Assembly (NCBI RefSeq): GCF_900187855.1
Contig: NZ_FYEG01000001.1
Location: 186,001-250,000, forward strand
Length of the DNA: 64,000 bases
Source of the DNA: Actinomyces minihominis
Lineage (GTDB): Bacteria > Actinomycetota > Actinomycetes > Actinomycetales > Actinomycetaceae
Direction of reading: 5' to 3'
The translations under genes were made by a program, and so were the position numbers. Shown here one piece after another: positions 36,723 to 45,766 of the stretch; the first letter of the stretch is position 1, and the number at the start of each line of letters is the position of its first letter. The notes below the pieces were generated by a model. That model had not been told where the DNA came from. It made no database searches and was given only the letters and a program-made list of their open reading frames with translations.

Positions 36723-38420
36723 CTACCTCTTACGGTTCTTCAGGTAGTACTCAATGAGCCCGCGGGTGGACGGATCCTGAGCCTCAAGAACCTCCCGATT
36801 GCCCTCGATGGCAGGCAGCAGACCCATGGCAAGAACCTTACCCAGCTCAACCCCCCACTGGTCGAACGAGTCAACCCCCCAGACGGCGCCCTCAACAAAT
36901 GTCAGGTGCTCATAGAGGGCAACCAGCTGACCGAGAACCGACGGGGTCAGGGCCGGAGCCATGATTGAAGTGGTGGGTCGGTTGCCGGTAAAGACCCGAG
37001 CCGGGACCAAATCTTCGGCGGTTCCCTCTGCCCGCACCTCGTCCTCAGACTTTCCAAAGGCAAGCGCCTTGGTCTGGGCGAAGAAGTTAGAAAGGAACAG
37101 CTCGTGCATGTCTTTTTCACCGTCAACCAGCGGCCATGCCGGGTTGGCAAACGCAATGAAATCAGCCGGAATGAGCTGGGTTCCCTGGTGCAGAAGCTGG
37201 TAGAAGGCGTGCTGACCATTCGTTCCCGGCTCGCCCCAAAACACCTCGCCCGTGTCGTATGAGACGGGCGCGCCATCCCAGCGCACCCCCTTGCCGTTCG
37301 ACTCCATGGTCATCTGTTGCAGGTAGGCGGGGAAACGGTGCAGGTACTGCGAGTAGGGCAGCACCGCGTGCGAGGACGAACCGAGGAAGTTGACGTACCA
37401 GACGTTGAGCAACCCCATCAGCAGGGGGACGTTCTTCTCGGCTGGGGCGGTGATGAAGTGCTGATCCATGGCATGAAGACCGGAGAGGAACTCTTCAAAC
37501 ACGGTCGGGCCAAGAACGATGGCGAGCACCGTGCCCACGGCGGAGGAGACCGAGTAGCGTCCTCCCACCCAGTCCCAGAAACCGAAGGCATTGTCTGGGT
37601 TGATACCAAAATCAGCCACGCGGTCGAGGGCGGTTGACACCGCAACGAAGTGCTTGGCTACAGCCTCTTTGGCTGACTCGGACCCAGGACCTTCGATGAC
37701 ACCTTTCTCAGCCAGTTTCTCAAGTAGCCAGCTGCGCACCACCCGGGCGTTGGTGATTGTTTCCAAGGTGGTGAAGGTCTTGGAGGTGACAATCACCAGG
37801 GTCGTTTCAGGGTCCAGGTCACGGACTGTGTCGGCCGCATCCGTGGGGTCAATGTTGGAAATGAACCGGGCCTCAAGACCATCTTGCGCGAAGGGTTTCA
37901 ACGCTTCGTAAACCATGACTGGTCCGAGGTCGGAACCACCGATACCGATGTTGACGACTGTTTCAATCGGCTTGCCTGTAATGCCGGTCCAAGAGCCCTC
38001 GCGAACCTTTTCGGCGAAGCTGTAAACCCGCTTCAGTTCGGCGTGAACCGCTGGCATGACGTCCTCGCCATCAACGGTGACGGACGTCCCCTCAGGGTTG
38101 CGCAGCGCGGTGTGAAGAACCGCCCGGTCCTCGGTGACATTGATTCGGTCACCGCGGAACATGCGGTTACGATGCCCCTCAACTCCGGTCGCTTCGGCCA
38201 GCTGAAGAAGCTTCTCAACGACCTCGTCGGTCAGCAGGTTTTTCGACAGATCGACGTGTAGATCAGCTGCGGAGAAAGTGTAGTCACGCGCACGATCCGG
38301 GTTGTCCGCGAACCACCCCGCAAGGTCGGGAACGAAGTCCCCTGCCGTCTCTTCCAGTGCATCCCAAGGCGCGGTGCCCGAAGGATCTACTGGCTTTCCC
38401 ATTGTCGATTGGGTGGTCAT
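36723..38420 (-). CDS. pgi: Glucose-6-phosphate isomerase
   Basis: A 565-residue Pgi interconverting glucose-6-P and fructose-6-[49 protein letters not shown], and [18 protein letters not shown] are the diagnostic active-site segments. Long form, like E. coli and eukaryotic enzymes. The ATG overlaps the TGA of the phosphofructokinase gene (ATGA), so the two are coupled. A substrate-product pair in glycolysis made from one mRNA is unusual in this form. Confidence 0.97.
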   Translation of the reverse strand: MTTQSTMGKPVDPSGTAPWDALEETAGDFVPDLAGWFADNPDRARDYTFSAADLHVDLSKNLLTDEVVEKLLQLAEATGVEGHRNRMFRGDRINVTEDRAVLHTALRNPEGTSVTVDGEDVMPAVHAELKRVYSFAEKVREGSWTGITGKPIETVVNIGIGGSDLGPVMVYEALKPFAQDGLEARFISNIDPTDAADTVRDLDPETTLVIVTSKTFTTLETITNARVVRSWLLEKLAEKGVIEGPGSESAKEAVAKHFVAVSTALDRVADFGINPDNAFGFWDWVGGRYSVSSAVGTVLAIVLGPTVFEEFLSGLHAMDQHFITAPAEKNVPLLMGLLNVWYVNFLGSSSHAVLPYSQYLHRFPAYLQQMTMESNGKGVRWDGAPVSYDTGEVFWGEPGTNGQHAFYQLLHQGTQLIPADFIAFANPAWPLVDGEKDMHELFLSNFFAQTKALAFGKSEDEVRAEGTAEDLVPARVFTGNRPTTSIMAPALTPSVLGQLVALYEHLTFVEGAVWGVDSFDQWGVELGKVLAMGLLPAIEGNREVLEAQDPSTRGLIEYYLKNRKR

Positions 38421-40789
38421 CTACTTGCTTCTTTCTCGACTTCATTCATGAGTAACTGCTCGGTTGAAGTGGTGGGCGGAGACTCTGGAATCTCAATTTT
38501 ACGAACCGGAAGACCCGAGTTCTCCAGTGAAACAGTCTCTCCGATATGGCGTAGGGGCAGCCACCACTGGTGGCGCGGACGACGGTGCTCAACATCAACC
38601 AGCTTCGCCATCTCCCCGATGGGGTGCGCGCTGACTCCGTCGCGGTCCATACCGATGTAGACGGCCTCGAAGCTTTCCTCAAGGAAGGCAGACCGCAGGT
38701 GGGTTACAGCGCTGTGCGTGAGTCGCGTGGCGAGGATGCGGTCGAAAGCAGAGGGCATTCCACCCTGCTGAATATGGCCGAGGGCGGAGTCACGTACATC
38801 GAACAGCCCCTCACCGGCCGCTTCGATCGCCCTCGAGATGAACTCCCGATCGTAATGTGATGAGGTCTCTTCGTTCATGACGACCATGAAGACGCGCCGT
38901 CCTTCCTCGAACGACCGACGCATCAGGGTGAGGTCGTGTGAGAGCTCATCCAGTGTTAGTTCTTCCTCGTTGAGGTAGATGTACTCGGCCCCCGAGGCGA
39001 TACCAGACATGAGGGCGAGGTAGCCGCATTTGCGTCCCATCGCCTCGGCAACGAAGGTACGTTTCGAGGCGGCGGCAGACTCCTTGATCCGATCAAGCGA
39101 CCAGACGGCATTGTTGATCGCGGAATCCGCCCCGATACTCAGGTCGTTTCCCGGCAGGTTATTGTCGATGGAAGCCGGAATTAGAACCAGCGGAATGTTG
39201 AATGCTGGGAAGTGAACCCGGGCTGCGTCTAGGTTCTGGACTGCCTCATACGCGGTGTATCCCCCGATGATGAAGAGCGCGTCAATGTTGTTGCGATCAA
39301 TGGCCCGTCCGATCGCGTAGTACTGCTCGGTCTTGGGAACGTGACGTCGGGTGCCAAGCACCGCTCCCCCGTCAAAGGCCCAGCCTTCAACGCCCTCCCA
39401 ATCCAGGGGGCGAATCTGCTCGTCAATCAGGCCCTGCCAGGACCCCTCAATGCCCAGCATCTCCCAGCCGCTATCAATACCAAGGCGAACAGCCGCACGG
39501 ACTGCGGTGTTCATCCCCGGGGCCAGACCCCCGGCATGAAGGATGGCAACCCGCTTCGTCCTCGGCTGCTGGCTGAGAAGTTGCGGCGGTGCTGACAGGG
39601 TCGCGAAGATACTGCCCATCTCGTAGTAGCTTTGACCCCGGGCTTTTCGGGCCGCAACGTACTCGCCACGCTGGATGAGGCCGCCGACGGCCCGGGTGTC
39701 CTTGATCGACTCTTCCAGGGGCAGCCTGGTGACGCGGTTGCGCCGGATACCAAGGATTGCCCCCCTCCCGTAAGCCTCCGGGTCGAAGAGTTCCTGAACT
39801 GCCGCGTAGCCGAGCAGGGTCGACATCCACCTGTCGTAGGCGGTTGGGGCACCTCCGCGTTGAATGTGCCCGAGGATGGTGACGCGAGCGTCCTCACCCA
39901 GACCATCCTGCAGCGCCTGTTTTACGTCCTCGGTTGTCAGGTCATTGCCATCTGTGTCGAGGGCGCCCTCGGCAACCAGGATGATTGACTCTCTACGTCC
40001 CGCATCACGTCCGAGCTGCAGCTTCTCGCACATATCGTCGCGCCAGTTACCGGTGGGCGGCTGCTCGGGAGTAAAGACGTAATCAGCTCCGCCAGCCACC
40101 CCCGCCATGAGCGGCAGGTAACCACAGTGGCGCCCCATAACCTCGACGATAAAGGTGCGCTGGTGCGAGGCAGCCGTGGATGCCAGCATGTCCATGGCCG
40201 AAATGATGCGGGAGAGCGCGGTGTCCGCCCCGATGGTCATATCGGTACCCACCAGGTCGTTGTCAATCGACCCAACCAGTCCGACCAGGGTGAGTTGCGG
40301 GTAGTTGCGGGCAACCTCCTCGGAGATCTGCCCCGCTGCCACAAGGTCCGAGAGGTGGCGCCCCCACTCAGAGCGGAACTCATCCGCGCCGGTCAGGGAC
40401 CCATCGCCACCAATCACGATGAGCCCGTCAATCCGCCTATCGACCAGGTGCTTGGCCGCCTTTTGGCGTCCCTCAAAATTGCGGAACTCGGCGCTGCGCG
40501 CCGTTCCTATAGCAGTGCCTCCCCTACCCAGGATGGAGGAAACCGAAGACCAGTCCATCTGTTTGATGAACTCGCCCCCGCGCACCGCCCCGTCCCATCC
40601 CTCAAGGATGGCAAAGGGCTGGGCGCCCGCAGCAAGTGCTGTGCGCACGACTGCGCGAACAGCAGCGTTCATGCCCTGGGCATCACCGCCTGAAGTGAGG
40701 ACTCCGAGACGGTAGGGCTCACCGGTTCGTCGGTTGGTACCGCTCACTACCTCATCTGGTAGGTAGTCGACGAGCCTCTTCACTGACAT
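38417..40789 (-). CDS. pfkA: Two-domain (eukaryote-type) 6-phosphofructokinase
   Basis: A 790-residue protein made of two PFK halves, against ~320-340 residues for usual bacterial PFK. The N half (about 27-390) has [51 protein letters not shown] and [16 protein letters not shown] and the Gly before SIDND indicate ATP rather than pyrophosphate. The C half (about 413-770) is degenerate at the phosphoryl-transfer site (IGGYTAYEA in place of GGDGS, and [10 protein letters not shown]), as in the regulatory half of animal and fungal PFK, but keeps [10 protein letters not shown]. Many segments match human-type PFK, including the DAQGMN variant. AAGGGAAG lies before the ATG. It overlaps pgi by 4 bp. 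Confidence 0.95.
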   Translation of the reverse strand: MSVKRLVDYLPDEVVSGTNRRTGEPYRLGVLTSGGDAQGMNAAVRAVVRTALAAGAQPFAILEGWDGAVRGGEFIKQMDWSSVSSILGRGGTAIGTARSAEFRNFEGRQKAAKHLVDRRIDGLIVIGGDGSLTGADEFRSEWGRHLSDLVAAGQISEEVARNYPQLTLVGLVGSIDNDLVGTDMTIGADTALSRIISAMDMLASTAASHQRTFIVEVMGRHCGYLPLMAGVAGGADYVFTPEQPPTGNWRDDMCEKLQLGRDAGRRESIILVAEGALDTDGNDLTTEDVKQALQDGLGEDARVTILGHIQRGGAPTAYDRWMSTLLGYAAVQELFDPEAYGRGAILGIRRNRVTRLPLEESIKDTRAVGGLIQRGEYVAARKARGQSYYEMGSIFATLSAPPQLLSQQPRTKRVAILHAGGLAPGMNTAVRAAVRLGIDSGWEMLGIEGSWQGLIDEQIRPLDWEGVEGWAFDGGAVLGTRRHVPKTEQYYAIGRAIDRNNIDALFIIGGYTAYEAVQNLDAARVHFPAFNIPLVLIPASIDNNLPGNDLSIGADSAINNAVWSLDRIKESAAASKRTFVAEAMGRKCGYLALMSGIASGAEYIYLNEEELTLDELSHDLTLMRRSFEEGRRVFMVVMNEETSSHYDREFISRAIEAAGEGLFDVRDSALGHIQQGGMPSAFDRILATRLTHSAVTHLRSAFLEESFEAVYIGMDRDGVSAHPIGEMAKLVDVEHRRPRHQWWLPLRHIGETVSLENSGLPVRKIEIPESPPTTSTEQLLMNEVEKEASR

Positions 40790-40831
40790 GTACGCTTCCC
40801 TTCGCTGCGGGATTCCTGCCCCAGCAACACC

Positions 40832-42049
40832 CTAGGCCAGTCGGGCCCTAAGGTTCTCATCGATCGCTTCGAGGAACTGCTCGGTGGTCAGCCAGGGCTG
40901 TTCCGGGCCGATCAGCAGCGCCAGGTCCTTCGTCATCTTTCCACTCTCTACCGTCTTGATGACAACGTCCTCGAGTGTCTCCGAGAAGTCACGAAGCTCC
41001 GGCGTCTCATCCAGCTTGGCTCGGTGGGCTAGGCCCCGGGTCCAGGCAAAGATTGAGGCAATCGGGTTGGTCGAGGTCGGGTTGCCAGCCTGGTGCTGGC
41101 GGTAGTGGCGCGTCACGGTGCCGTGCGCCGCCTCTGCCTCAACTGTCTTACCGTCCGGCGTCATGAGGACCGAGGTCATCAGACCGAGTGAGCCGAAGCC
41201 CTGGGCAACAATGTCCGACTGAACATCGCCATCGTAGTTCTTACATGCCCAGACGTAGCCGCCCTCCCACTTCAGGGCGGAAGCGACCATGTCGTCAATC
41301 AAACGGTGCTCGTAGGTCAGACCCGCGGCCTCGTACTGCTCCTTGTACTCTGCGTCAAACACCTCCTGGAAAATGTCCTTGAACTGGCCGTCGTAAGCCT
41401 TGAGGATGGTGTTCTTCGTGGACATGTAGACGGGGAAGCCACGCTGCAGACCGTAGGCGAAAGAGGCCCGGGCGAAGTCACGGATCGACTCGTTGAAGTT
41501 GTACATGCCCATGACAACCCCACCGGTTTCGGGAATCTGCACGACCTCGAACTCCATGGGTTCTGATTCATCGTCGGGCGTGAACGTCAGCGTCACGGTT
41601 CCGCCGGTGGGAGCCTTAAAGTCCGTGGCGCGGTACTGGTCACCAAAGGCGTGACGACCCACCACGATCGGCTTGGTCCAGGTTGGAACCAGGCGGGGAA
41701 TGTTGTCGATGATGATCGGTTCGCGGAAGATCACGCCCCCGAGGATGTTGCGGATCGTTCCGTTCGGGGAACGCCACATCTTCTTGAGGCCGAACTCTTC
41801 GACACGTGCCTCATCCGGGGTAATCGTGGCGCACTTGATGCCCACCCCGTACTTCTTAATTGCCTCGGCTGCGTCAACAGTGACCTGGTCATCGGTGGCA
41901 TCGCGGTTCTCGATCGAGAGGTCGTAGTACCGAAGGTCTAGGTCAAGGTACGGGAAGATCAAGCGATCCTTTATGAACTGCCAGATGATCCTCGTCATCT
42001 CGTCGCCGTCTAGGTCAACGACGGGACCGACTACCTTGATTTTTGCCAT
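40832..42049 (-). CDS. icd: Isocitrate dehydrogenase (NADP, homodimeric)
   Basis: A 405-residue dimeric IDH of the eukaryotic-like subfamily that makes 2-oxoglutarate. It shows [19 protein letters not shown] at the N-terminus, [20 protein letters not shown] (isocitrate Ser/Arg contacts), [18 protein letters not shown] and [18 protein letters not shown] (coenzyme loop with NADP-type His-x-x-x-Arg). The ATG at 42047-42049 with GGAG 5 nt upstream is chosen over a GTG two codons earlier. It heads the minus-strand icd, pfk, pgi, mdh cluster. Confidence 0.95.
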   Translation of the reverse strand: MAKIKVVGPVVDLDGDEMTRIIWQFIKDRLIFPYLDLDLRYYDLSIENRDATDDQVTVDAAEAIKKYGVGIKCATITPDEARVEEFGLKKMWRSPNGTIRNILGGVIFREPIIIDNIPRLVPTWTKPIVVGRHAFGDQYRATDFKAPTGGTVTLTFTPDDESEPMEFEVVQIPETGGVVMGMYNFNESIRDFARASFAYGLQRGFPVYMSTKNTILKAYDGQFKDIFQEVFDAEYKEQYEAAGLTYEHRLIDDMVASALKWEGGYVWACKNYDGDVQSDIVAQGFGSLGLMTSVLMTPDGKTVEAEAAHGTVTRHYRQHQAGNPTSTNPIASIFAWTRGLAHRAKLDETPELRDFSETLEDVVIKTVESGKMTKDLALLIGPEQPWLTTEQFLEAIDENLRARLA

Positions 42050-42122
42050 TTTCACTCCTGTGTGCCCGGCATCATTTTCCAGGAGCCAGCTTACTTGAGT
42101 GGGGCTGAAATGTTCCCGCGGG

Positions 42123-43319
42123 TCAGATAGTCAGACCAACCTGAACCGGTTCTGGTTCCAGGCGGACCCCGAAGTGCTCTTCAACCCCGTCACGAACAGC
42201 ACGCGCCAGGGCGACAACGTCATCGCTGGTGGCCTCACCCCGGTTGGTAATGGCGAGGACGTGCTTGGTTGAGAGCCGCGCCTGAGCCCCGGGGGTGAGG
42301 CCGAAGCCCTTCTCAAACCCGGTCTGGGAAATCAGCCAGGCCGCAGAGGTCTTCACCTTGCCCTCGAGTGGATCCCGGTCAGAGTTCTGAACGGGGAAAC
42401 GGGGAGCTTTAAACGGAAGAACCTCATCGGCATCACGCTTTGACAGGATCGGGTTCGTGAAGAAGGACCCGGCCGACCAGGTGTCGTGATCAGAGGGGTC
42501 AAGCACCATTCCCTTGGAACGACGCAGTTCGAGAACAGCCGCGCGGACTTCGTCCCCCGGTGCGCGCTCCCCGACCTCAACCCCGATCGTCCGGGCGAGT
42601 TCTCCGTAGCGCACAGGTGCGGACAGCCTGTCCTCGTCAAGTTCCAGCGTCACACTGAGGACGACCCAGCGTCCAGTGTTCTTCCAGGTCCGACCACCGC
42701 CGGGCTCCAGTTCATGTAGCGACCGCTTGAGGACAGAGTCGCGGTAGCCAAGGGCGAGGTTCCGGCGCGAAAGTGAAACTACCTCGCCTGTGAGACGGTC
42801 ATAGGCCCTGACAGAAACCAGGTTGTCCCCGATTTCCCGGCCGTAGGCACCGATGTTTTGGATGGGGGCGGCCCCGACAGTTCCGGGGATCCCGGAGAGC
42901 GCCTCAAGGCCAGACCAGCGCTGCATCACCGTGTGAGAGACCAGGTCATCCCAGGTGGTTCCTGCGGTGGCCTCTACCAGTACCCTTCCGTCACGGTCGT
43001 GGCCGCGCACCAGGAGGTCACTGCGAGTATCAGTGACGACCGTCCCGCTAAAGGGTTTATCTGCCACCACCAGGTTGGACCCCCCGCCAAGGACTAGCAG
43101 GCCCTGCTCAGAGCTCTCTGACGCCGTTGGAACGGAATGCCAGGCCGAGGGGTTATCAATCTTCTGAGTGCCGTCAGAGCGTAGCAATCCGGCTGCACGA
43201 TCGTGCTCTGCAACCACCTCGATCAGGTGGTTCTCCGTGCCGGCCTCAACGTAGAGGGTGGGCACACCGCCCGTGCGCAGGGTCGTTCGTTGGCGTAGAG
43301 GGACCGGTTGGCCTTCCAT
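42123..43319 (-). CDS. murB: UDP-N-acetylenolpyruvoylglucosamine reductase
   Basis: A 398-residue MurB, an FAD enzyme that completes UDP-MurNAc synthesis. [15 protein letters not shown] and [18 protein letters not shown] bind [21 protein letters not shown] is the family signature; YRDSVLK and the Ser-containing [10 protein letters not shown] complete the site. The ATG at 43317-43319 with AAGGAG upstream is preferred to the longer frame to 43394. It follows rpmG, a common actinobacterial order. Confidence 0.94.
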   Translation of the reverse strand: MEGQPVPLRQRTTLRTGGVPTLYVEAGTENHLIEVVAEHDRAAGLLRSDGTQKIDNPSAWHSVPTASESSEQGLLVLGGGSNLVVADKPFSGTVVTDTRSDLLVRGHDRDGRVLVEATAGTTWDDLVSHTVMQRWSGLEALSGIPGTVGAAPIQNIGAYGREIGDNLVSVRAYDRLTGEVVSLSRRNLALGYRDSVLKRSLHELEPGGGRTWKNTGRWVVLSVTLELDEDRLSAPVRYGELARTIGVEVGERAPGDEVRAAVLELRRSKGMVLDPSDHDTWSAGSFFTNPILSKRDADEVLPFKAPRFPVQNSDRDPLEGKVKTSAAWLISQTGFEKGFGLTPGAQARLSTKHVLAITNRGEATSDDVVALARAVRDGVEEHFGVRLEPEPVQVGLTI

Positions 43320-43413
43320 CGCTACTCCTTGATGCCTGTTTGTGAGCGGCTGGGCGTTCAGTTCGTCGTGAAGCATACCGGCTCTGTAGCGCAACCGGCT
43401 GTTTCAACCACAA

Positions 43414-43437
43414 ACGCCCCGCATTACGGCGGGGCGT
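43414..43437 (-). terminator. Intrinsic terminator of rpmG
   Basis: ACGCCCCGC and GCGGGGCGT form a 9-bp perfect stem with a 6-nt loop, followed on the minus strand by TTG, 20 bp after the rpmG stop. Confidence 0.7.
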
Positions 43438-43456
43438 CAGGAAGTTTAGCTCAGGC

Positions 43457-43627
43457 TTAGCGGGTCTCGCGGTGTGCCTGTGACTTGTTGCAACGCGGGC
43501 AGAACTTGTTCAGTTCAAGCCTGTCCGGGGTGTTGCGACGGTTCTTCTTAGTGATGTAGTTGCGTTCCTTGCACTCCGAGCATGCGAGAGTGATCTTGGG
43601 ACGAACATCTGAGGATTTGCTTGCCAC
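43457..43627 (-). CDS. rpmG: 50S ribosomal protein L33
   Basis: A 56-residue L33 missed by longer-frame searches. It reads [20 protein letters not shown], then [20 protein letters not shown], and ends KSQAHRETR. The two CxxC pairs (CSEC, CPRC) make it the zinc-binding C+ form, which in actinobacteria may be replaced by a C- paralogue when zinc is scarce. The start is GTG with AGGAAC upstream. Structural protein of the large ribosomal subunit. It is separated from the upstream tRNA-Met by an inserted symporter gene. Confidence 0.95.
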   Translation of the reverse strand: MASKSSDVRPKITLACSECKERNYITKKNRRNTPDRLELNKFCPRCNKSQAHRETR

Positions 43628-43851
43628 TGTTGTTCCTAACGAGTCTCTATTTGCCGGTCGTGCCGACGCACCGAGAAGAGTTTACACTACGTTCCCATCG
43701 ATGCCTGGACCAGTGAGGGATTACACGGACTCACCCCCACCGGCAAACGTTTGCCTCCGCACGACTCAAGGCACCCTCACATTCTGGCAGCGGAACCATC
43801 CAAATTGAAGAAATCAGCGAGAACGACGCCATAACAGGTAATACTTGAGGA

Positions 43852-45345
43852 ATGACGAGCATTACGAGCGGCGTTGCCACAGCCAGCGACAACCTCTGGA
43901 ACTGGGGTCTCACCCCCATTGTCATTGCGCTAGCACTGTACTTCACCCTCCGGACAGGGTTCGGTCAGTTGACATCGGTTCCCCAGATGTTTCGCACCAT
44001 TACGCAGCCAGCGCCTCGAACTGCTGACGATAAGCCCCAGTCAATCTCGTCCTTCCAGGCCTTCACCCTGTCGGCTGCTTCCCGAGTCGGGGTGGGAAAC
44101 ATTGCCGGAGTGGGCACTGCCATCGCAATCGGCGGCCCGGGCGCCGTCTTCTGGATGTGGATCATGGCCCTGTTTGTCGGGGCTTCCAGCCTGATTGAGT
44201 CATCCCTGGCCCAGCTCTACAAAATCAAGGATCCGGACCGCTCATTCCGCGGCGGACCCGCCTACTACATCCAGCAGGGGTTGCGATCTAGGCCTTTCGC
44301 AATCGCATTTGCTGTGGCGCTAGTTCTGACCTTCCCCTTTGCATTCAACTCACTGCAGGCCAACACCCTCACTGACGCCGTGGTGCTCGCAACCAAGAAC
44401 CCGGCGGCACTGACCTGGGCGCCCTTCGTTGTTGGCGCTGTTCTTGCCACCCTGGTCGGTTTCTCAATCTTCGGGGGACTGCACCGCATCGCCAATATTT
44501 CCCAGACAGTCATGCCTGCGGTTGCCATCGCCTACCTGATCCTTGGCATCGTGGTGGTAGTCATGAACTACGAGCAAATCCCCTGGGCCTTCTCAGCCAT
44601 CTTCGAGTCGGCATTTGGCATCAGGCAGTTTGGCGGTGCTGCAATTGGGACGGTTATCGTGCAGGGTGTTCGTCGGGGCATGTTCTCAAACGAGGCCGGT
44701 TTGGGTTCCGTGCCCAATGCGGCAGCAGCGGCAGCAGTCACCCATCCCGTCAAGCAGGGACTGGTTCAGACTCTGGGGGTTTACTTCGATACCTGGCTGG
44801 TCTGTTCGATCACGGCGTTCATCGTCCTCGTCTCTTCCCCGGATCTAACCAACGCTCCGAGGGGTATCTACCTGACCCAGCACGCCCTCGCCACCACCCT
44901 GGGATCCTGGACTTCAGTGCTGCTGGTCGTCATCATCGCCCTGCTTGTCTTCACATCACTTCTCGGGAACTACTACTACGGGGAAGCGAACATCAGATTC
45001 ATCTCAGACAACCCCCGAGTCCTCACCGGGTTTCGGGTCCTAGTCATTGCCACAGTGTTCCTGGGCTGCCTGGCAGAGGTCGATCTGATCTGGAGTCTGG
45101 CAGATGGGGTCATGGGAATCATGGCGCTCATCAACATGATCGCCATCGCACTGCTTTCTCCCATCGCGTTCAAACTGTGGAAGGACTACAAGTCCCAGCT
45201 TCGTGAGGGTAAGGATCCCGTCTTCACTGTCGACCGCATCCCCGGCCTCCACAACGTGGAGTGCTGGCAGAGCGAACAGGAGGTTGTGGGCTGGGGTCCC
45301 GGTGCCGAGGACGCGTCTGGGGACGAAGTGCGACAGGACCTGTGA
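43852..45345 (+). CDS. Alanine/glycine:cation symporter (AGCS family)
   Basis: A 497-residue transporter with about eleven membrane segments. Family signatures are visible: ASRVGVGNIAGVGTAIAIGG near residue 78, PGAVFWMWIMALFVGASSLIESSLAQLYK, and FSNEAGLGSVPNAAAAA. These proteins take up alanine or glycine with Na or H. The C-terminal ~60 residues are polar and cytoplasmic. TGAGGA precedes the ATG. It is transcribed opposite to the tRNA and rpmG genes on both sides and so interrupts an otherwise conserved cluster. Confidence 0.92.
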   Translation: MTSITSGVATASDNLWNWGLTPIVIALALYFTLRTGFGQLTSVPQMFRTITQPAPRTADDKPQSISSFQAFTLSAASRVGVGNIAGVGTAIAIGGPGAVFWMWIMALFVGASSLIESSLAQLYKIKDPDRSFRGGPAYYIQQGLRSRPFAIAFAVALVLTFPFAFNSLQANTLTDAVVLATKNPAALTWAPFVVGAVLATLVGFSIFGGLHRIANISQTVMPAVAIAYLILGIVVVVMNYEQIPWAFSAIFESAFGIRQFGGAAIGTVIVQGVRRGMFSNEAGLGSVPNAAAAAAVTHPVKQGLVQTLGVYFDTWLVCSITAFIVLVSSPDLTNAPRGIYLTQHALATTLGSWTSVLLVVIIALLVFTSLLGNYYYGEANIRFISDNPRVLTGFRVLVIATVFLGCLAEVDLIWSLADGVMGIMALINMIAIALLSPIAFKLWKDYKSQLREGKDPVFTVDRIPGLHNVECWQSEQEVVGWGPGAEDASGDEVRQDL

Positions 45346-45372
45346 TTGCGGCGCCGTCTGGGCCGGGAAAGC

Positions 45373-45408
45373 AAAAAGTTCGAGTTCCCACCGAAGTGGT
45401 ACCCGAAC
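45373..45408 (-). terminator. Terminator of the tRNA-Thr/tRNA-Met transcript
   Basis: On the minus strand GTTCG...CCAC-TTCG-GTGG...CGAAC forms an imperfect stem with a TTCG tetraloop, followed by TTTTT, 9 bp after tRNA-Met. Confidence 0.7.
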
Positions 45409-45416
45409 CTATCTCG

Positions 45417-45490
45417 TAGCGAGGGGGGGACTCGAACCCCCGACCTTACGATTATGAGTCGTACGCTCTAACCAGCTGAGCTACCTCGCC
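45417..45490 (-). tRNA. tRNA-Met (CAU), elongator type
   Basis: Minus-strand cloverleaf: acceptor GGCGAGG/CCTCGCT, D-arm AGCTCAGCTGGTTAGAGC, anticodon loop CTCATAA (CAU) in stem TACGA/TCGTA, T-arm GGGGGTTCGAGTCCCCC, discriminator A. The G1-U72 end pair and the absence of the three G-C pairs at the anticodon stem end argue for the elongator or an ile-like CAU form, not the initiator. Confidence 0.9.
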
Positions 45491-45524
45491 CCAACCATTC
45501 CTAGAATCATCTAGGGACAGTCAG

Positions 45525-45597
45525 AGCCCCGAAAGGGAATTGAACCCTTGACCTTCTCCTTACCATGGAGACGCTCTGCCGACTGAGCTATCGGGGC
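45525..45597 (-). tRNA. tRNA-Thr (GGU)
   Basis: Minus-strand cloverleaf: acceptor GCCCCGA/TCGGGGC, D-arm AGCTCAGTCGGCAGAGC, anticodon stem TCTCC/GGAGA with loop ATGGTAA (GGU), T-arm AAGGGTTCAATTCCCTT, discriminator T. It precedes tRNA-Met by 34 bp and shares its transcript. Confidence 0.92.
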
Positions 45598-45704
45598 AAC
45601 AGAGAAGAGATTACTTCAGAGAATGGCGCCCTTGCAAACCGCAAAGCCAACTTATGCTCCACATCACGACGGCGCCATTAGAGACGGCCGTTCAGATGCG
45701 TGAA

Positions 45705-45754
45705 AGGGGGCTGCTGGAGACGCGCGCATTGCAAACTTTCTCTCCCGCAGCCCC
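45705..45754 (-). terminator. Probable terminator of the PTS gene
   Basis: GGGGGCTGC and GCAGCCCCC (9 bp) are separated by a ~32-nt loop; on the minus strand TTT follows the stem, 13 bp after the PTS stop. Confidence 0.45.
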
Positions 45755-45766
45755 CAGCGTTCTTCC

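Noticed and set aside
38417-40789. Pyrophosphate-dependent PFK
   Set aside because: GGDGS with Gly before the SIDND motif is the ATP pattern; PPi enzymes have GGDDS and a Lys there.
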